NCBI RefSeq assembly: GCF_900148515.1
Contig: NZ_FRXN01000003.1
Location: 538,757 to 602,756, forward strand
DNA from: Algoriphagus zhangzhouensis
GTDB taxonomy: Bacteria > Bacteroidota > Bacteroidia > Cytophagales > Cyclobacteriaceae
Direction: 5' to 3'
Length of the DNA: 64,000 nt
Shown here: positions 53,196 through 61,596 of the stretch, in pieces
Position numbering within the stretch: the stretch's first letter is position 1
How the letters are laid out: each line of letters starts with the position of its first letter
Translations under genes and position numbers: made by a program
The notes under the pieces: generated by a model
Seen by the model: only the letters and a program-made list of their open reading frames with translations
What the model was told of the DNA's origin: nothing
Database searches by the model: none

Positions 53196-54413
53196 TTAAT
53201 TGGCAAATGTTATGGCATGACCTGTTTTCCCAGCTCTGCCTGTCCGTCCTATTCTGTGGATATAACTATCCATAGACATGGGTAGCTGGTAATTGATCAC
53301 GTGGGTCACATCAGCTACGTCTATACCCCTTGCAGCTACATCAGTAGCCACCAACACTCTCGATTTTCCTTCCTTAAACTCCTCAATCATTCTGTTTCGG
53401 AAGTTTTGAGATTTATTCCCATGTATCAACCCCGAAGTAATTCCGGTCTGATTTAATTTTTTACATACTCGATCTGCAAGTCTTTTAGTTTCGGTAAATA
53501 GGATCACCTTTTCCAAATCAGAATTTTGGAATAAGTTCTGAAGTACCGAAAACTTATCCTGTCCGTCTTTCAGGTAAATAACCTCTTGATTGACGTTATC
53601 ACTTGAATTTCCTCCACTGTTAACTTTTACCTCCACTGGATCATTCAGCAATCCTTTTATTAAAGTTTCCTGAGTAGCATCCAAAGTAGCACTAAACAGC
53701 ATAGTCTGACTTCTCATTTTCATGGGAGCCACTAACTTTTTCACGTCATTGACAAAACCCATATCCAACATTCGATCAAACTCATCCAACACCAATGTTT
53801 TCATCAAGTGGAGTTTCAGAAGTCTCCTTCCATAGAGATCCAAAAGTCTCCCTGGTGTCCCTACCACAATCTGCGGATGACGATGAAGTTTCCTTTCGTC
53901 GGTATTAATATTGGTTCCACCAATAAATGTTGCGGAACTCAAATTCAATCCTTTAGTCAAGCTTTTAAACTCTTCCTCAATCTGCAATGCTAGCTCTCTT
54001 GTCGGTGCTACAATCAAAGCCTTGAAATCCCTTGGTTCTGCCAAGGCATGCTCTATGATTGGGATCAAGAAGGCACAGGTTTTTCCTGAACCAGTGCTAG
54101 AAATACCCATCAAATCTCTTCCTTCCAAAAGAGGTTCAATAGATTGCTCTTGAATCATTGTCAAAGAAGAATAACCTTTAGCTTCCAGATTCTTTTTCAA
54201 CTTAGCCCCTATGGACAAAGATGAAAACAAGGTTTTTGATTTAAACTCTACCTTTTCTTGAGGAATGGCTTTTTTCACCAGGAGCTTAGGATCCAACTTT
54301 GAAACCTTAGGTGCTTTTCCAGAACCTCTCCTATCTTTTTGAGGTCTACTTGATTGAGGTCTACCTGAGTTAGATTTCCCTTTATTCGATTTATTTCTTG
54401 GTGCTGAACTCAT
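53196..54413 (-). CDS. DEAD-box RNA helicase
   Basis: The 405-residue ATP-dependent RNA helicase opens with a basic Ser/Lys/Gly-rich tail (about 1-50). The Q-motif region is followed by motif I 'STGSGKT', Ia 'APTRELALQ', motif II in the variant form DEFD ('LVLDEFDRMLDMG'), III 'SATLD', and the C-terminal 'TDVAARGID' (V) and 'HRIGRTGRAGK' (VI). Such helicases remodel rRNA or cold-stabilised mRNA structures. Its ATG overlaps the desaturase stop as ATGA, so the two are translationally coupled. Confidence 0.95.
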   Translation of the reverse strand: MSSAPRNKSNKGKSNSGRPQSSRPQKDRRGSGKAPKVSKLDPKLLVKKAIPQEKVEFKSKTLFSSLSIGAKLKKNLEAKGYSSLTMIQEQSIEPLLEGRDLMGISSTGSGKTCAFLIPIIEHALAEPRDFKALIVAPTRELALQIEEEFKSLTKGLNLSSATFIGGTNINTDERKLHRHPQIVVGTPGRLLDLYGRRLLKLHLMKTLVLDEFDRMLDMGFVNDVKKLVAPMKMRSQTMLFSATLDATQETLIKGLLNDPVEVKVNSGGNSSDNVNQEVIYLKDGQDKFSVLQNLFQNSDLEKVILFTETKRLADRVCKKLNQTGITSGLIHGNKSQNFRNRMIEEFKEGKSRVLVATDVAARGIDVADVTHVINYQLPMSMDSYIHRIGRTGRAGKTGHAITFAN

Positions 54414-55408
54414 TTTGAATAGCTTTTAACTGGCTCCATTTCAGGGCTATTCCCTAAGAGATAAAGCATTTTGAAATGATCTAATACCGCACCAATAAAT
54501 GTGGGTTTCGAATAATATGGAATTTGAAATTCTTCTGCAGTTTCCTTGACGATTTTTGAAATTTCACGATAATGAACGTGACAAATATCTGGAAATAAAT
54601 GGTGCTCAACTTGATAATTCAAGCCTCCTATATACCATTCTAATACTCTAGAATTAGGTGCAAAATTACAAGTCGTTGCCAACTGGTGCAGCATCCGTTC
54701 TCCTTCTACGATTCCCTCCTCATTCGGTAATGGGAACTCTACTTCTGGAACAATGTGTGCAGTCTGGAAAATCATCGTTATGACAAAACCTGTGACCGCG
54801 TGCATAAGTATATAAGCTAACAAAATCTGACCTACAGAAAATGGAGCAAACATCAATGGTAAGCCCAAGGCAAACACAAAGTACCCTACTTTCCAGGCGA
54901 TTAGCTTAAATATATTGTTTCTATACGCGTTTTTACCTTTTACCAATCCCATTCTATTGTATCGTGTCAAGCGGACAAAATCCTTGACAGTCACCCAAGA
55001 AATGGTAGAAAGTGAATAGAAAAACCACGCATATAAATGTTGATACTTATGCAATCCATTTTTCTCCGCATTAGGAGAAAATCTTAGGAAAAATGGGGCA
55101 TTGATATCGTCATCATGTTCATCAATATTGGTAAAACTATGATGAAGGACATTATGCTGGATTTTCCATACTGTGGAGCTCGCTCCAACCAAATTTAGAG
55201 TATACCCTACCCATCTATTAACATTGGGATTTTTGGAATAGGATCCATGATTTGCATCATGCATCACACCCATACCGACTCCTGCCATACCCAAACCTGC
55301 AATTACAAAGCAAGCAAACAATTGAAAGGTTGTATGAGCAACTCCAATAGTTACTAAAGCAAGAGGTATAAGATATAGAGAAAGAAGCAGCACTGTCTTG
55401 AGAACCAT
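54410..55408 (-). CDS. Fatty acid (acyl-lipid/acyl-CoA) desaturase, first in cold-adaptation operon; N-terminus frame-broken
   Basis: The membrane di-iron desaturase shows three His boxes: 'HDANHGSYS' (HxxxH), 'HNVLHHSFTN' (HxxHH) and 'QVEHHLFPDICHVHY' (QxxHH, front-end type). The frame is open upstream of the ATG at 55408 for another 42 codons with desaturase-like sequence ('KFIKPVRFSKSVLSDFSKTL' and 'SKYGNWKM'), but that part lacks any start codon in frame. An ATG at 55557 is in a neighbouring frame and would join exactly if one A were added to the A5 run at 55527-55531. So the annotated 332 residues are probably an N-terminally incomplete reading of a protein of about 382 residues. Confidence 0.88.
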   Translation of the reverse strand: MVLKTVLLLSLYLIPLALVTIGVAHTTFQLFACFVIAGLGMAGVGMGVMHDANHGSYSKNPNVNRWVGYTLNLVGASSTVWKIQHNVLHHSFTNIDEHDDDINAPFFLRFSPNAEKNGLHKYQHLYAWFFYSLSTISWVTVKDFVRLTRYNRMGLVKGKNAYRNNIFKLIAWKVGYFVFALGLPLMFAPFSVGQILLAYILMHAVTGFVITMIFQTAHIVPEVEFPLPNEEGIVEGERMLHQLATTCNFAPNSRVLEWYIGGLNYQVEHHLFPDICHVHYREISKIVKETAEEFQIPYYSKPTFIGAVLDHFKMLYLLGNSPEMEPVKSYSK

Positions 55409-55557
55409 CTTCCAATTTCCATACTTGGATTGTTCGGTGGTTTCAAAATGGCTATAAACTCGGCTTCTGAGAGTTTTAGAGAAATCAGAAAGGACTGACT
55501 TGGAAAATCTTACTGGTTTGATAAACTTTTTGTTCTAAATGTATTTGTTGCTTCCAT
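55409..55557 (-). other. Frame-broken 5' end of the desaturase gene
   Basis: From ATG 55557 the frame reads MEATNTFRTKS and stops after 15 codons. The desaturase frame upstream of 55408 begins at a TAG at 55537-55535. The two frames cross in CAAAAAG. Inserting one A, or a -1 ribosomal slip on the Lys codon AAA, restores a continuous protein. It could be a sequencing or assembly error, a recent mutation, phase variation or programmed frameshifting. Confidence 0.7.
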
Positions 55558-55574
55558 ATTACGGAAAATGCTGC

Positions 55575-55637
55575 AGGTTTTAATTCAATATCAAAATGAT
55601 TTGGAATTAAAAAAGTAGAAAGAAAGAATTAAAACCT
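55575..55637. repeat. 12-bp inverted repeat upstream of the cold-adaptation operon
   Basis: AGGTTTTAATTC (55575-55586) and GAATTAAAACCT (55626-55637) are exact inverse copies with a 39-nt spacer that is itself partly self-complementary. It lies just upstream of the desaturase start at 55557, in the place of an operator or 5'-UTR structure. The rest of 55638-55831 shows nothing recognisable. Confidence 0.5.
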
Positions 55638-55831
55638 AGGCAAGGGAGGAACTCTGAAATTGCTACTTAAGCAGGTTGATAATCAACGCGAAACTATTTT
55701 TTTTGAAATCAGCCAACTTTTTGGACTTGATTTGGTGACAAAGGTGAGCAGAAGAATTGGTGTTTCCTAATCAATTAAAAAACAAATTTGTTCTTCTACA
55801 TTTTTAACTCCTTGATTTTCAATATTTTTTT

Positions 55832-57172
55832 TTAATTCAATCGCCAATTGATCATCAAATTAACATGAATCATCTCCACTTTGTTGTACCGCTGTGCTGC
55901 TGAAAGCTCCTGATCACCAATTGCCTCCTTGTTCATAACCAATAAGTGGAAATCCATAGTCCTTAGGGATTCTGGATTGTATTTGACTCCTAAATTCAAT
56001 TGTCTATAGGATGGAAAAGCATATTTATTGGCTTGAAAATCTGAAACATCAGGCAACCAGTGAAACCCCAAATGAGAATAAACACTCCATTGGCTATTTG
56101 GGGAATACTCCAAATAAGCTGTAAATGCCTCCACGCTTTTGTATCCCTCATTTCTTTCTCTTGGAACAAAGGTATACCATGCGTCTTTACCCCATTCTCG
56201 AGGGCTAAGCCAACGACCTTCTCCTCCAAGTTTTGTGAAATTTAGATGACTGAGGATTTTTCCCTTTTTCAATCCAAAACGTCCTGAAACAACCCAGTTT
56301 TTATCATTGGGATCCTTATACCTCAAAAGGGGATCAGAATTTCCGCCATTTTCCACCCCATGCTGATAGCCAAACTGTAGCCCAGTTATCCAAGTCAAAC
56401 CGCTTTTTGATTTCCAGTTATTCTGCCATTGCGTCCAATAGGTGGCAAATAAATTATATGCCCATGTATGAGACAGTTCAAACTTCCCAAGTTGAGACTT
56501 TTTGGATACCTCAAAAACCGTAACTCCGTCACTTTTGGTATTTCCAAAATATTGGGATGGCTGACCATTTACATCTCTTGCTACAGGAAATATCCCAACA
56601 GTCTCTCCAGGTCGAAGCCAATCTTTGGTCCCACGGACCCTCATTCGGTATATATACCATACTGAAATTTCCCAACTTTTTTCAGGACGGTAATTGAAGG
56701 TTGCCCCTTCTATCATGGTAGGAGCCAATCGGCCGTCTTGTGGATTGATCCAAGGAGTATTGATCCCCATTCTTCCTATTCCAAAATCAAATTTTTCTGA
56801 TTGATAGTTTAGAGAAAGATTTTCCCAAGACCCAAAAGCCCCGTCTTCTGGATTCAACAAATCATATAAACCTGTTTCGTATCGATTTCCTCTATTTGTT
56901 AAAGGATCCGGCTCCCAGATCTCTGAACTCCAAACATTGAGGAAACCACGATAAGATACTTTGGCAGACCAATGTTCTCCATAACTCAGCTTAGTTCCTA
57001 CACCAAGAGAAGTCCCTAGTGCAAAATCATTCTTAAAATCATCAGGATAGGAGGTGCTCATCCAAAAGGTCCGGAAGTGAAGATCGGGCTTGATTTCAAA
57101 CTTCTTTTCAGACTCCTGAGCATGACTCCAAAGGGGAATTAAACTAATAATCCCCAGTAATAAGTATCTCAT
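55832..57172 (-). CDS. Outer-membrane porin-like protein, sulfur cluster copy A
   Basis: The 446-residue protein has a signal peptide (about 1-18, SHAQ) and a large beta-barrel pattern: 'DLHFRTFWMSTSYPDDFKND', 'ALGTSLGVGTKLSYGEHWS' and 'EVSKKSQLGKFELSHTWAYN', ending 'EMIHVNLMINWRLN'. It is paralogous to the protein at 61597-63000, sharing the 'RTFxMxT' opening, 'NRYExxLYDxxxP' and 'FPREWGRxxFxxxPRERxEG'-type blocks ('SPREWGKDAWYTFVPRERNE' here). OprD-like porins are the nearest in kind, but I assign no family with certainty. It starts 3 bp after tsdA, suggesting it passes thiosulfate, tetrathionate or a related solute. Confidence 0.8.
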   Translation of the reverse strand: MRYLLLGIISLIPLWSHAQESEKKFEIKPDLHFRTFWMSTSYPDDFKNDFALGTSLGVGTKLSYGEHWSAKVSYRGFLNVWSSEIWEPDPLTNRGNRYETGLYDLLNPEDGAFGSWENLSLNYQSEKFDFGIGRMGINTPWINPQDGRLAPTMIEGATFNYRPEKSWEISVWYIYRMRVRGTKDWLRPGETVGIFPVARDVNGQPSQYFGNTKSDGVTVFEVSKKSQLGKFELSHTWAYNLFATYWTQWQNNWKSKSGLTWITGLQFGYQHGVENGGNSDPLLRYKDPNDKNWVVSGRFGLKKGKILSHLNFTKLGGEGRWLSPREWGKDAWYTFVPRERNEGYKSVEAFTAYLEYSPNSQWSVYSHLGFHWLPDVSDFQANKYAFPSYRQLNLGVKYNPESLRTMDFHLLVMNKEAIGDQELSAAQRYNKVEMIHVNLMINWRLN

Positions 57173-57175
57173 GAA

Positions 57176-58225
57176 TTATTTGGACTTGGCTTCTTGAATT
57201 GGTTTGAATGGACCGAATTTGTGCTGGGTCTCAGTGAAAGAGTCGCTATAGGGTCCAAATGGATGATCCATCGGCTTCTTAGAAATATCCGGCCAATCAT
57301 TTGGAAAGCTTCGATCAGGACGATCCAAGCTATTCACATAGGCTGCTACATCCCAAGAATCTTCATCCGAAAGAATCGGATTCTCATAAGTGGCACCAAA
57401 AGGCATGTTAGCTTTCACATATCCTGCAAATCTGGACATTCTAAACAAACCCGCTTTTTGGTTATAGCTATGCTCTCCCCAAAGTGGCGGATAAGTATAA
57501 CCACTTCCGTCTTGCTTTGCTAAACCTTGACCATCCGGCCCATGGCAGCTTTGACATTGTCTATCGTAAACTGATTTTCCTTTGATAGGATCTGCGGCTC
57601 TATCCAAAAGGGGTAGTTCATAAATTCCCGCTCCAGCTGGCTTTTCACCTTTAGCAACATCCTGACCCAGCCAATTCATATAAGCCACCATGGCAACCAT
57701 TTCTTTGCTATCAGCAGGCAATGCGTCCCCATTGAGGCTCCTTTGAAAACATCCATTAATTCTGGCAACTACATCTTCTGACTTTCCTGATCTACCTCTT
57801 ACTTTTGGATAGGTAGACGCCACTGCAGAATAGTTATTACCCAAAGGAACTGTTCCTGCCTGCAAGTGACAGTTCTGACAATTCAACCCATTGCTTATTT
57901 TCTTCACTTTCCCATTGGGACCTAGATAGGCAGCTGTGTTTGCAATCAGCTCTTTTCCGTATTTGATATCTTTGGCATTTGGTTCAGAATCAACCAAGGC
58001 CCAATCTGGCGAATGCCACATTTGGGCAGGATCAGCCAAAGCTTTTGAAACAGGAACTTCTGGAACCGGAAGATTTACCTCAGCATTTTGCTGTTCAGTA
58101 AGAGAAGGTAACTGAATTCCGGAGTAGGACATAAACACTACCCCTCCTACCACTCCAACGAGCGCAGTAGCAAGGGCTAAAAGTCCTACCATCAATGTTA
58201 TTAACTGTAAAAAGGGTTTTCCCAT
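57176..58225 (-). CDS. tsdA: Diheme cytochrome c, thiosulfate dehydrogenase (TsdA)-like
   Basis: The 349-residue protein has an N-terminal TM/signal anchor (about 7-34) and two heme c motifs, C116-QN-C119-H120 ('GLNCQNCHLQAGT') and C224-QS-C227-H228. 'RINGCFQRSLNG' places Cys159 where TsdA has its unusual thiolate ligand to the active-site heme. Met274 in 'KANMPFG' suits the second-heme ligand. TsdA joins two thiosulfates to tetrathionate or works in reverse. Its neighbours (porins, YeeE/YedE transporters, rhodanese protein) support a sulfur-oxyanion role. A CRP-like site lies 58 bp upstream. Confidence 0.85.
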   Translation of the reverse strand: MGKPFLQLITLMVGLLALATALVGVVGGVVFMSYSGIQLPSLTEQQNAEVNLPVPEVPVSKALADPAQMWHSPDWALVDSEPNAKDIKYGKELIANTAAYLGPNGKVKKISNGLNCQNCHLQAGTVPLGNNYSAVASTYPKVRGRSGKSEDVVARINGCFQRSLNGDALPADSKEMVAMVAYMNWLGQDVAKGEKPAGAGIYELPLLDRAADPIKGKSVYDRQCQSCHGPDGQGLAKQDGSGYTYPPLWGEHSYNQKAGLFRMSRFAGYVKANMPFGATYENPILSDEDSWDVAAYVNSLDRPDRSFPNDWPDISKKPMDHPFGPYSDSFTETQHKFGPFKPIQEAKSK

Positions 58226-58282
58226 TTTTTTAAATTTCTTTTTTCTTACCTACAAAATTGCATGAATTATGGGCCAAAAAGC

Positions 58283-58298
58283 TGTGACTTCCATCACA
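58283..58298. promoter_or_regulatory. CRP-like palindrome upstream of tsdA
   Basis: TGTGACTTCCATCACA: perfect TGTGA-N6-TCACA arms, 58 bp before the tsdA ATG in the short gap after the thioesterase gene. Confidence 0.55.
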
Positions 58299-58340
58299 CC
58301 CATTTCAAATTAGGCATCAATCCAAAAAAATCCGAATTTC

Positions 58341-59069
58341 TTAAAGTGATTCTAGATTCACTTCTACTGAAAAGGATGCTTTCCCTTCAACAGAACCCAT
58401 TACAAAAAATGCATTTTCGTCTTTAAAAAGCTGAAGTGTCACCTCATCCCCTAACAGACATTCAGATAGATAGTTGATACTAAATTGTTTTACATGAGGA
58501 ACCAGATCATAAATCAAATCCTCCACCCAGCGAACGTAACTTGTATTGTTGACATGATTGTAAAGGTCCAAATCTGAAGCTTTGACCATAATCGTCTCCT
58601 CTTTCATTAATTCACCATTTTTGATGATTTTCCCAGGTTGCCAATCTGGCTTCAAAGCTGGATCGAAAAGCTCAACTGGTAAAACCATTTCAGGCCGAAG
58701 CATCTTCTTTGAATTCGAATCAAGCAACAACCAAGAACTCATCCCTCTCACCAGAACATTCCCATCCAAATCCCTCATCAGAAATTCGCGAAATGCAAAA
58801 ATCTTATCAACTCCTCTTCCACCAGTAAACAACTCTACTTTTTGTCCCCATTTCGGCATTTGAAACAACTTCAATTCCAGCCTCGCTAATACCCACATTT
58901 GATTGGCCTCCGAGAGATTTCTCCCAAAATCCTGCGAATCAGCATGCTTCCAAGCTATTTCCTGCAATAGATCCGCCAGTCCTTTGATTCTGAGACTCCC
59001 CTTTGGATTGACAAAAAAGGAATTGATCTCAAAATTCTTTTGGAACTGAAATGATTCAGGGTACTTCAT
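58341..59069 (-). CDS. Acyl-ACP thioesterase family protein
   Basis: The 242-residue protein is a tandem hot-dog thioesterase of the FatA/acyl-ACP type (PF01643): 'FEINSFFVNPKGSLRIKGL', 'AWKHADSQDFG', 'MWVLARLELKLFQMPKWG', 'FREFLMRDLDGNVLVRGMSSW' and the second-domain 'LDLYNHVNNTSYVRWVED' with the conserved N-H-V-N active-site segment. It releases fatty acids from acyl-ACP. It is coupled (ATGA) to the MFS gene before it and has no evident sulfur role. Confidence 0.93.
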   Translation of the reverse strand: MKYPESFQFQKNFEINSFFVNPKGSLRIKGLADLLQEIAWKHADSQDFGRNLSEANQMWVLARLELKLFQMPKWGQKVELFTGGRGVDKIFAFREFLMRDLDGNVLVRGMSSWLLLDSNSKKMLRPEMVLPVELFDPALKPDWQPGKIIKNGELMKEETIMVKASDLDLYNHVNNTSYVRWVEDLIYDLVPHVKQFSINYLSECLLGDEVTLQLFKDENAFFVMGSVEGKASFSVEVNLESL

Positions 59070-60223
59070 GAAGCTGTTTGATTTGGGAAAAAGACTTGTT
59101 TTCTATAAGTAGCCAAGAATGCGATGCCTAAACCATTGATGGCGATCAAAGCAAAAGAAGTTTTCAAATCGAATAAATCTGCTATAAAACCAATCAATGG
59201 AGGACCTAGTAAGAATCCGAAAAACGAAATCGTAGAAACCAATGCCAATGCAATGCTCGGCGAATACAATTTAGATCTACCAGCAATACTGTAAGAAAGT
59301 GGAATAATAGAAGCTACTCCTAATCCAACCAAAAGGAAACCAAATGTTGCAATTCCAATGGTCGGGAAAATCACACCTAAAGCAAGGCCAATAAAGATTA
59401 AAATACCAGAGAACCTGATAACTGCTACTTTGGTGTATTTGGCGGCGATTTTATCGGTTATAAATCTACCTGAGGCCATCGCTCCCATAAATGCCACATA
59501 GCCAAGAGCAACTAAACTTGGATCAGTTTGAATCACTTTTTTGAAATAAACACCGCTCCAATCAAACATACACCCTTCGGTCATCATACCTAGAAAAGAT
59601 ATCACTCCTACTCGTAGCAAAAGGTCATCAGGCTTTTTTAAAACCATTCCTCCAGCTTCAGAATCTTTCTTTTCCTTTACGATATAGCTATGAGCTTGGG
59701 AAATGATAATCAAAGAAATCCCTGTCACTACTAAATAGTGGATTCCAGGGCTCAAATCAAGAAATATCATCGCTGCGCCAATTCCGGCTCCTGCAAATCC
59801 TGCCATGCTCCAAAGTCCATGAAAAGAAGCTAAAATACTTCTCCCGATTTGATCTTCGAGATCTAGGGCCTGAGTGTTAAGGGATATATTCATGATATTT
59901 CCCAGCATACCGAAAAGCACTAAAACTGGCACCAAAATCCAGATTTGAGGGCTAAAACCAATCAATGGAAGAACCAAAGAATAGATGATACTTCCAATCA
60001 AAATCACTCTTCTGCTACCGTATTTATGTACAGACCATCCCGCAATCGGAAGCCCCAGCATGGAACCTACTGGCAAAAACAATAAAAGGGTTCCCAATTG
60101 CCCCTCAGAAAGCTCAAACTTGGATTGAATATCCGGAATCCTTGCAGCCCAACTGGAAAAGCAAAGTCCAAGAAAGAAAAATAGACTTCCTAAAGCTATT
60201 CGTCTTTTGGTAAGGGGTTTCAT
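59066..60223 (-). CDS. MFS transporter (12-TM)
   Basis: This 385-residue permease has 12 hydrophobic segments and opens with 'GSLFFFLGLCFSSWAARIPD', a form seen in the YbjJ-like MFS group (sugar or drug:H+ symport/antiport, substrates poorly known). 'GWSVHKYGSRRVILIG' is the loop 2-3 signature. The stop overlaps the thioesterase start as ATGA, so both come from one mRNA. An export role for a fatty-acid product is possible (inference). Confidence 0.88.
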   Translation of the reverse strand: MKPLTKRRIALGSLFFFLGLCFSSWAARIPDIQSKFELSEGQLGTLLLFLPVGSMLGLPIAGWSVHKYGSRRVILIGSIIYSLVLPLIGFSPQIWILVPVLVLFGMLGNIMNISLNTQALDLEDQIGRSILASFHGLWSMAGFAGAGIGAAMIFLDLSPGIHYLVVTGISLIIISQAHSYIVKEKKDSEAGGMVLKKPDDLLLRVGVISFLGMMTEGCMFDWSGVYFKKVIQTDPSLVALGYVAFMGAMASGRFITDKIAAKYTKVAVIRFSGILIFIGLALGVIFPTIGIATFGFLLVGLGVASIIPLSYSIAGRSKLYSPSIALALVSTISFFGFLLGPPLIGFIADLFDLKTSFALIAINGLGIAFLATYRKQVFFPNQTAS

Positions 60224-60348
60224 AAATTGTGATAAGGTTTGATAGGCGATTCAAAATAAGTAAGAATCAAGCAATAATCCCCTCTATTATCCTTTGTCTT
60301 TTGCAAAAACAATCTGAGATTGCCTTGGTTTAAAATGAAAACACAATT

Positions 60349-60429
60349 ATGGAGTTTGTAATCGTAGGAACCATCATTATTTCGGCCATTCTTTTAATCA
60401 GATTTATCATCAAAAAAGTATTTGATTAA
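60349..60429 (+). CDS. Putative 26-residue membrane microprotein
   Basis: ATG to TAA encodes 26 residues: one hydrophobic helix 'FVIVGTIIISAILLIRFIIKK' preceded by Met-Glu and followed by VFD, a plausible single-TM microprotein with a positive-inside C-terminal cluster (helix quoted in shortened form: FVIVGTIII...LIRF). It stands alone on the plus strand within a 260-bp gap between minus-strand operons. Its stop overlaps the A-run of the minus-strand terminator. Similar tiny membrane proteins exist in Bacteroidota, but I cannot name this one. Expression is unproven. Confidence 0.45.
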   Translation: MEFVIVGTIIISAILLIRFIIKKVFD

Positions 60430-60457
60430 AAAAGGCCGTGAATATTAATCCACGGCC
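60428..60457 (-). terminator. Rho-independent terminator after the YeeE/YedE genes
   Basis: GGCCGTG/CACGGCC stem with a 10-nt loop. On the minus strand it ends in a T run (plus-strand A6 at 60428-60433). It lies 26 bp past the stop of the 60484-60978 gene. Confidence 0.75.
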
Positions 60458-60483
60458 CAATACCTAATTCTCCTGTGTTAAGT

Positions 60484-60978
60484 TTAATTAGGCAGTTTTT
60501 TAGCAAACTTACCATAAACCCAAGTTCCTGCAATTGCTGAAAGAAGGGTGACTACAATTACAGTAAATCCACTACCAATCTGAGCGAAAAGAGGTCCTGG
60601 ACATGCACCTGTCATAGCCCAACCCAGACCAAAGATAAATCCACCGATAATCTGTCCTTTTCTAAACTCTTTTTTAGGGATATTGATCTTTTCACCATGA
60701 ATAGATTTGATATTCAATCTTTTGATCAATTGAATAGAAATAATCCCTGTAATAATCGCTGATCCAATCACACCATACATATGGAAAGATTGAAGTCTAA
60801 ACATTTCCTGAATTCTAAACCAGGATATAATCTCAGCCTTGACAAATACGATTCCGAACAAGATTCCCAAAATCAAATATTTGATCAACTGAGCCCCATG
60901 TTCACCTTCTTGCTTTAAGTTAGGTGCTACGCAATGAGGATCCTGAACATTAATTTCTTTTTTATCTGCTACTAACAT
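60484..60978 (-). CDS. YeeE/YedE-type membrane protein (DUF6691-like)
   Basis: The 164-residue protein has about four TM segments after a polar N-terminus. 'GWAMTGACPGPLFAQIGSG' holds the conserved Cys in a GACPGP motif of the YeeE/YedE transporters, and 'KGQIIGGFIFGLGWAMTG' precedes it. It forms the second half of a split sulfur-compound transporter whose first half is the next gene upstream (17-bp gap). Such split pairs sit next to rhodanese or persulfide-dioxygenase genes in many Bacteroidota. Confidence 0.9.
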   Translation of the reverse strand: MLVADKKEINVQDPHCVAPNLKQEGEHGAQLIKYLILGILFGIVFVKAEIISWFRIQEMFRLQSFHMYGVIGSAIITGIISIQLIKRLNIKSIHGEKINIPKKEFRKGQIIGGFIFGLGWAMTGACPGPLFAQIGSGFTVIVVTLLSAIAGTWVYGKFAKKLPN

Positions 60979-60995
60979 GTCTTTTCAATTTTTGT

Positions 60996-61577
60996 TTAAA
61001 ACCCTACTAATTTCATCAATGGCTCTAGCAACACATGTGTCATTAGGAAACCACCAATCATAAAGAAAGTAGTAGCCAAAAGTGATGGCCACTGCAGAGA
61101 ACTGATCCCCATGATGGCATGACCAGAAGTACAACCTCCGGCATATCTGGTTCCAAACCCAACCATAAACCCACCGATTACAAAGAACAATAGTCCTTTA
61201 GCAGTGAATAAATTTTCCCAAGAGAAAATATCAGAAGGAAGTAAACTTGTGAAGTCAGTCACACCTAAAGCTTTCAAATCATTTTGAGTTGCTTCAGAGA
61301 TCACAATGGTCTCAGGGTTTGCAAGGAAGTTCGTAGCGATAAAGCCCCCAATCAACACTCCCAACACAAATAGAAGGTTCCATATTTCTTTTTTCCAGTT
61401 GTATTTGAAAAAAGGAATATCTGCAGGCATACAGGCAGCACAAACGTGTCTCAATGAGGAAGAAATACCGAAGGTCTTATTTCCTAAAATCAATAGTGCC
61501 GGGACTGTAAGCCCGATCAAAGGCCCCGCCACATACCATGGCCACGGCTGAGTAATCAAATCCATTACTTGGTTCAT
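60996..61577 (-). CDS. YeeE/YedE family thiosulfate transporter-like membrane protein
   Basis: This 193-residue protein has about five TM segments. Conserved Cys residues appear in 'VCAACMPADIP' and 'GTRYAGGCTSGHAIMG'; the latter matches the Cys-centred substrate path of thiosulfate importer TsuA. Together with the downstream 60484-60978 gene it makes a two-part YeeE/YedE transporter. Its neighbours in the cluster (porin-like protein, rhodanese protein, tsdA) fit thiosulfate or sulfane-sulfur uptake. Confidence 0.92.
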   Translation of the reverse strand: MNQVMDLITQPWPWYVAGPLIGLTVPALLILGNKTFGISSSLRHVCAACMPADIPFFKYNWKKEIWNLLFVLGVLIGGFIATNFLANPETIVISEATQNDLKALGVTDFTSLLPSDIFSWENLFTAKGLLFFVIGGFMVGFGTRYAGGCTSGHAIMGISSLQWPSLLATTFFMIGGFLMTHVLLEPLMKLVGF

Positions 61578-61596
61578 TTTTATTTATTTTTCTTTT

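Noticed and set aside
55409-55557. Desaturase as a clear pseudogene
   Set aside because: All three His boxes and the rest of the frame are intact and translationally coupled downstream; only the N-terminal frame is broken, so loss of function is not established.
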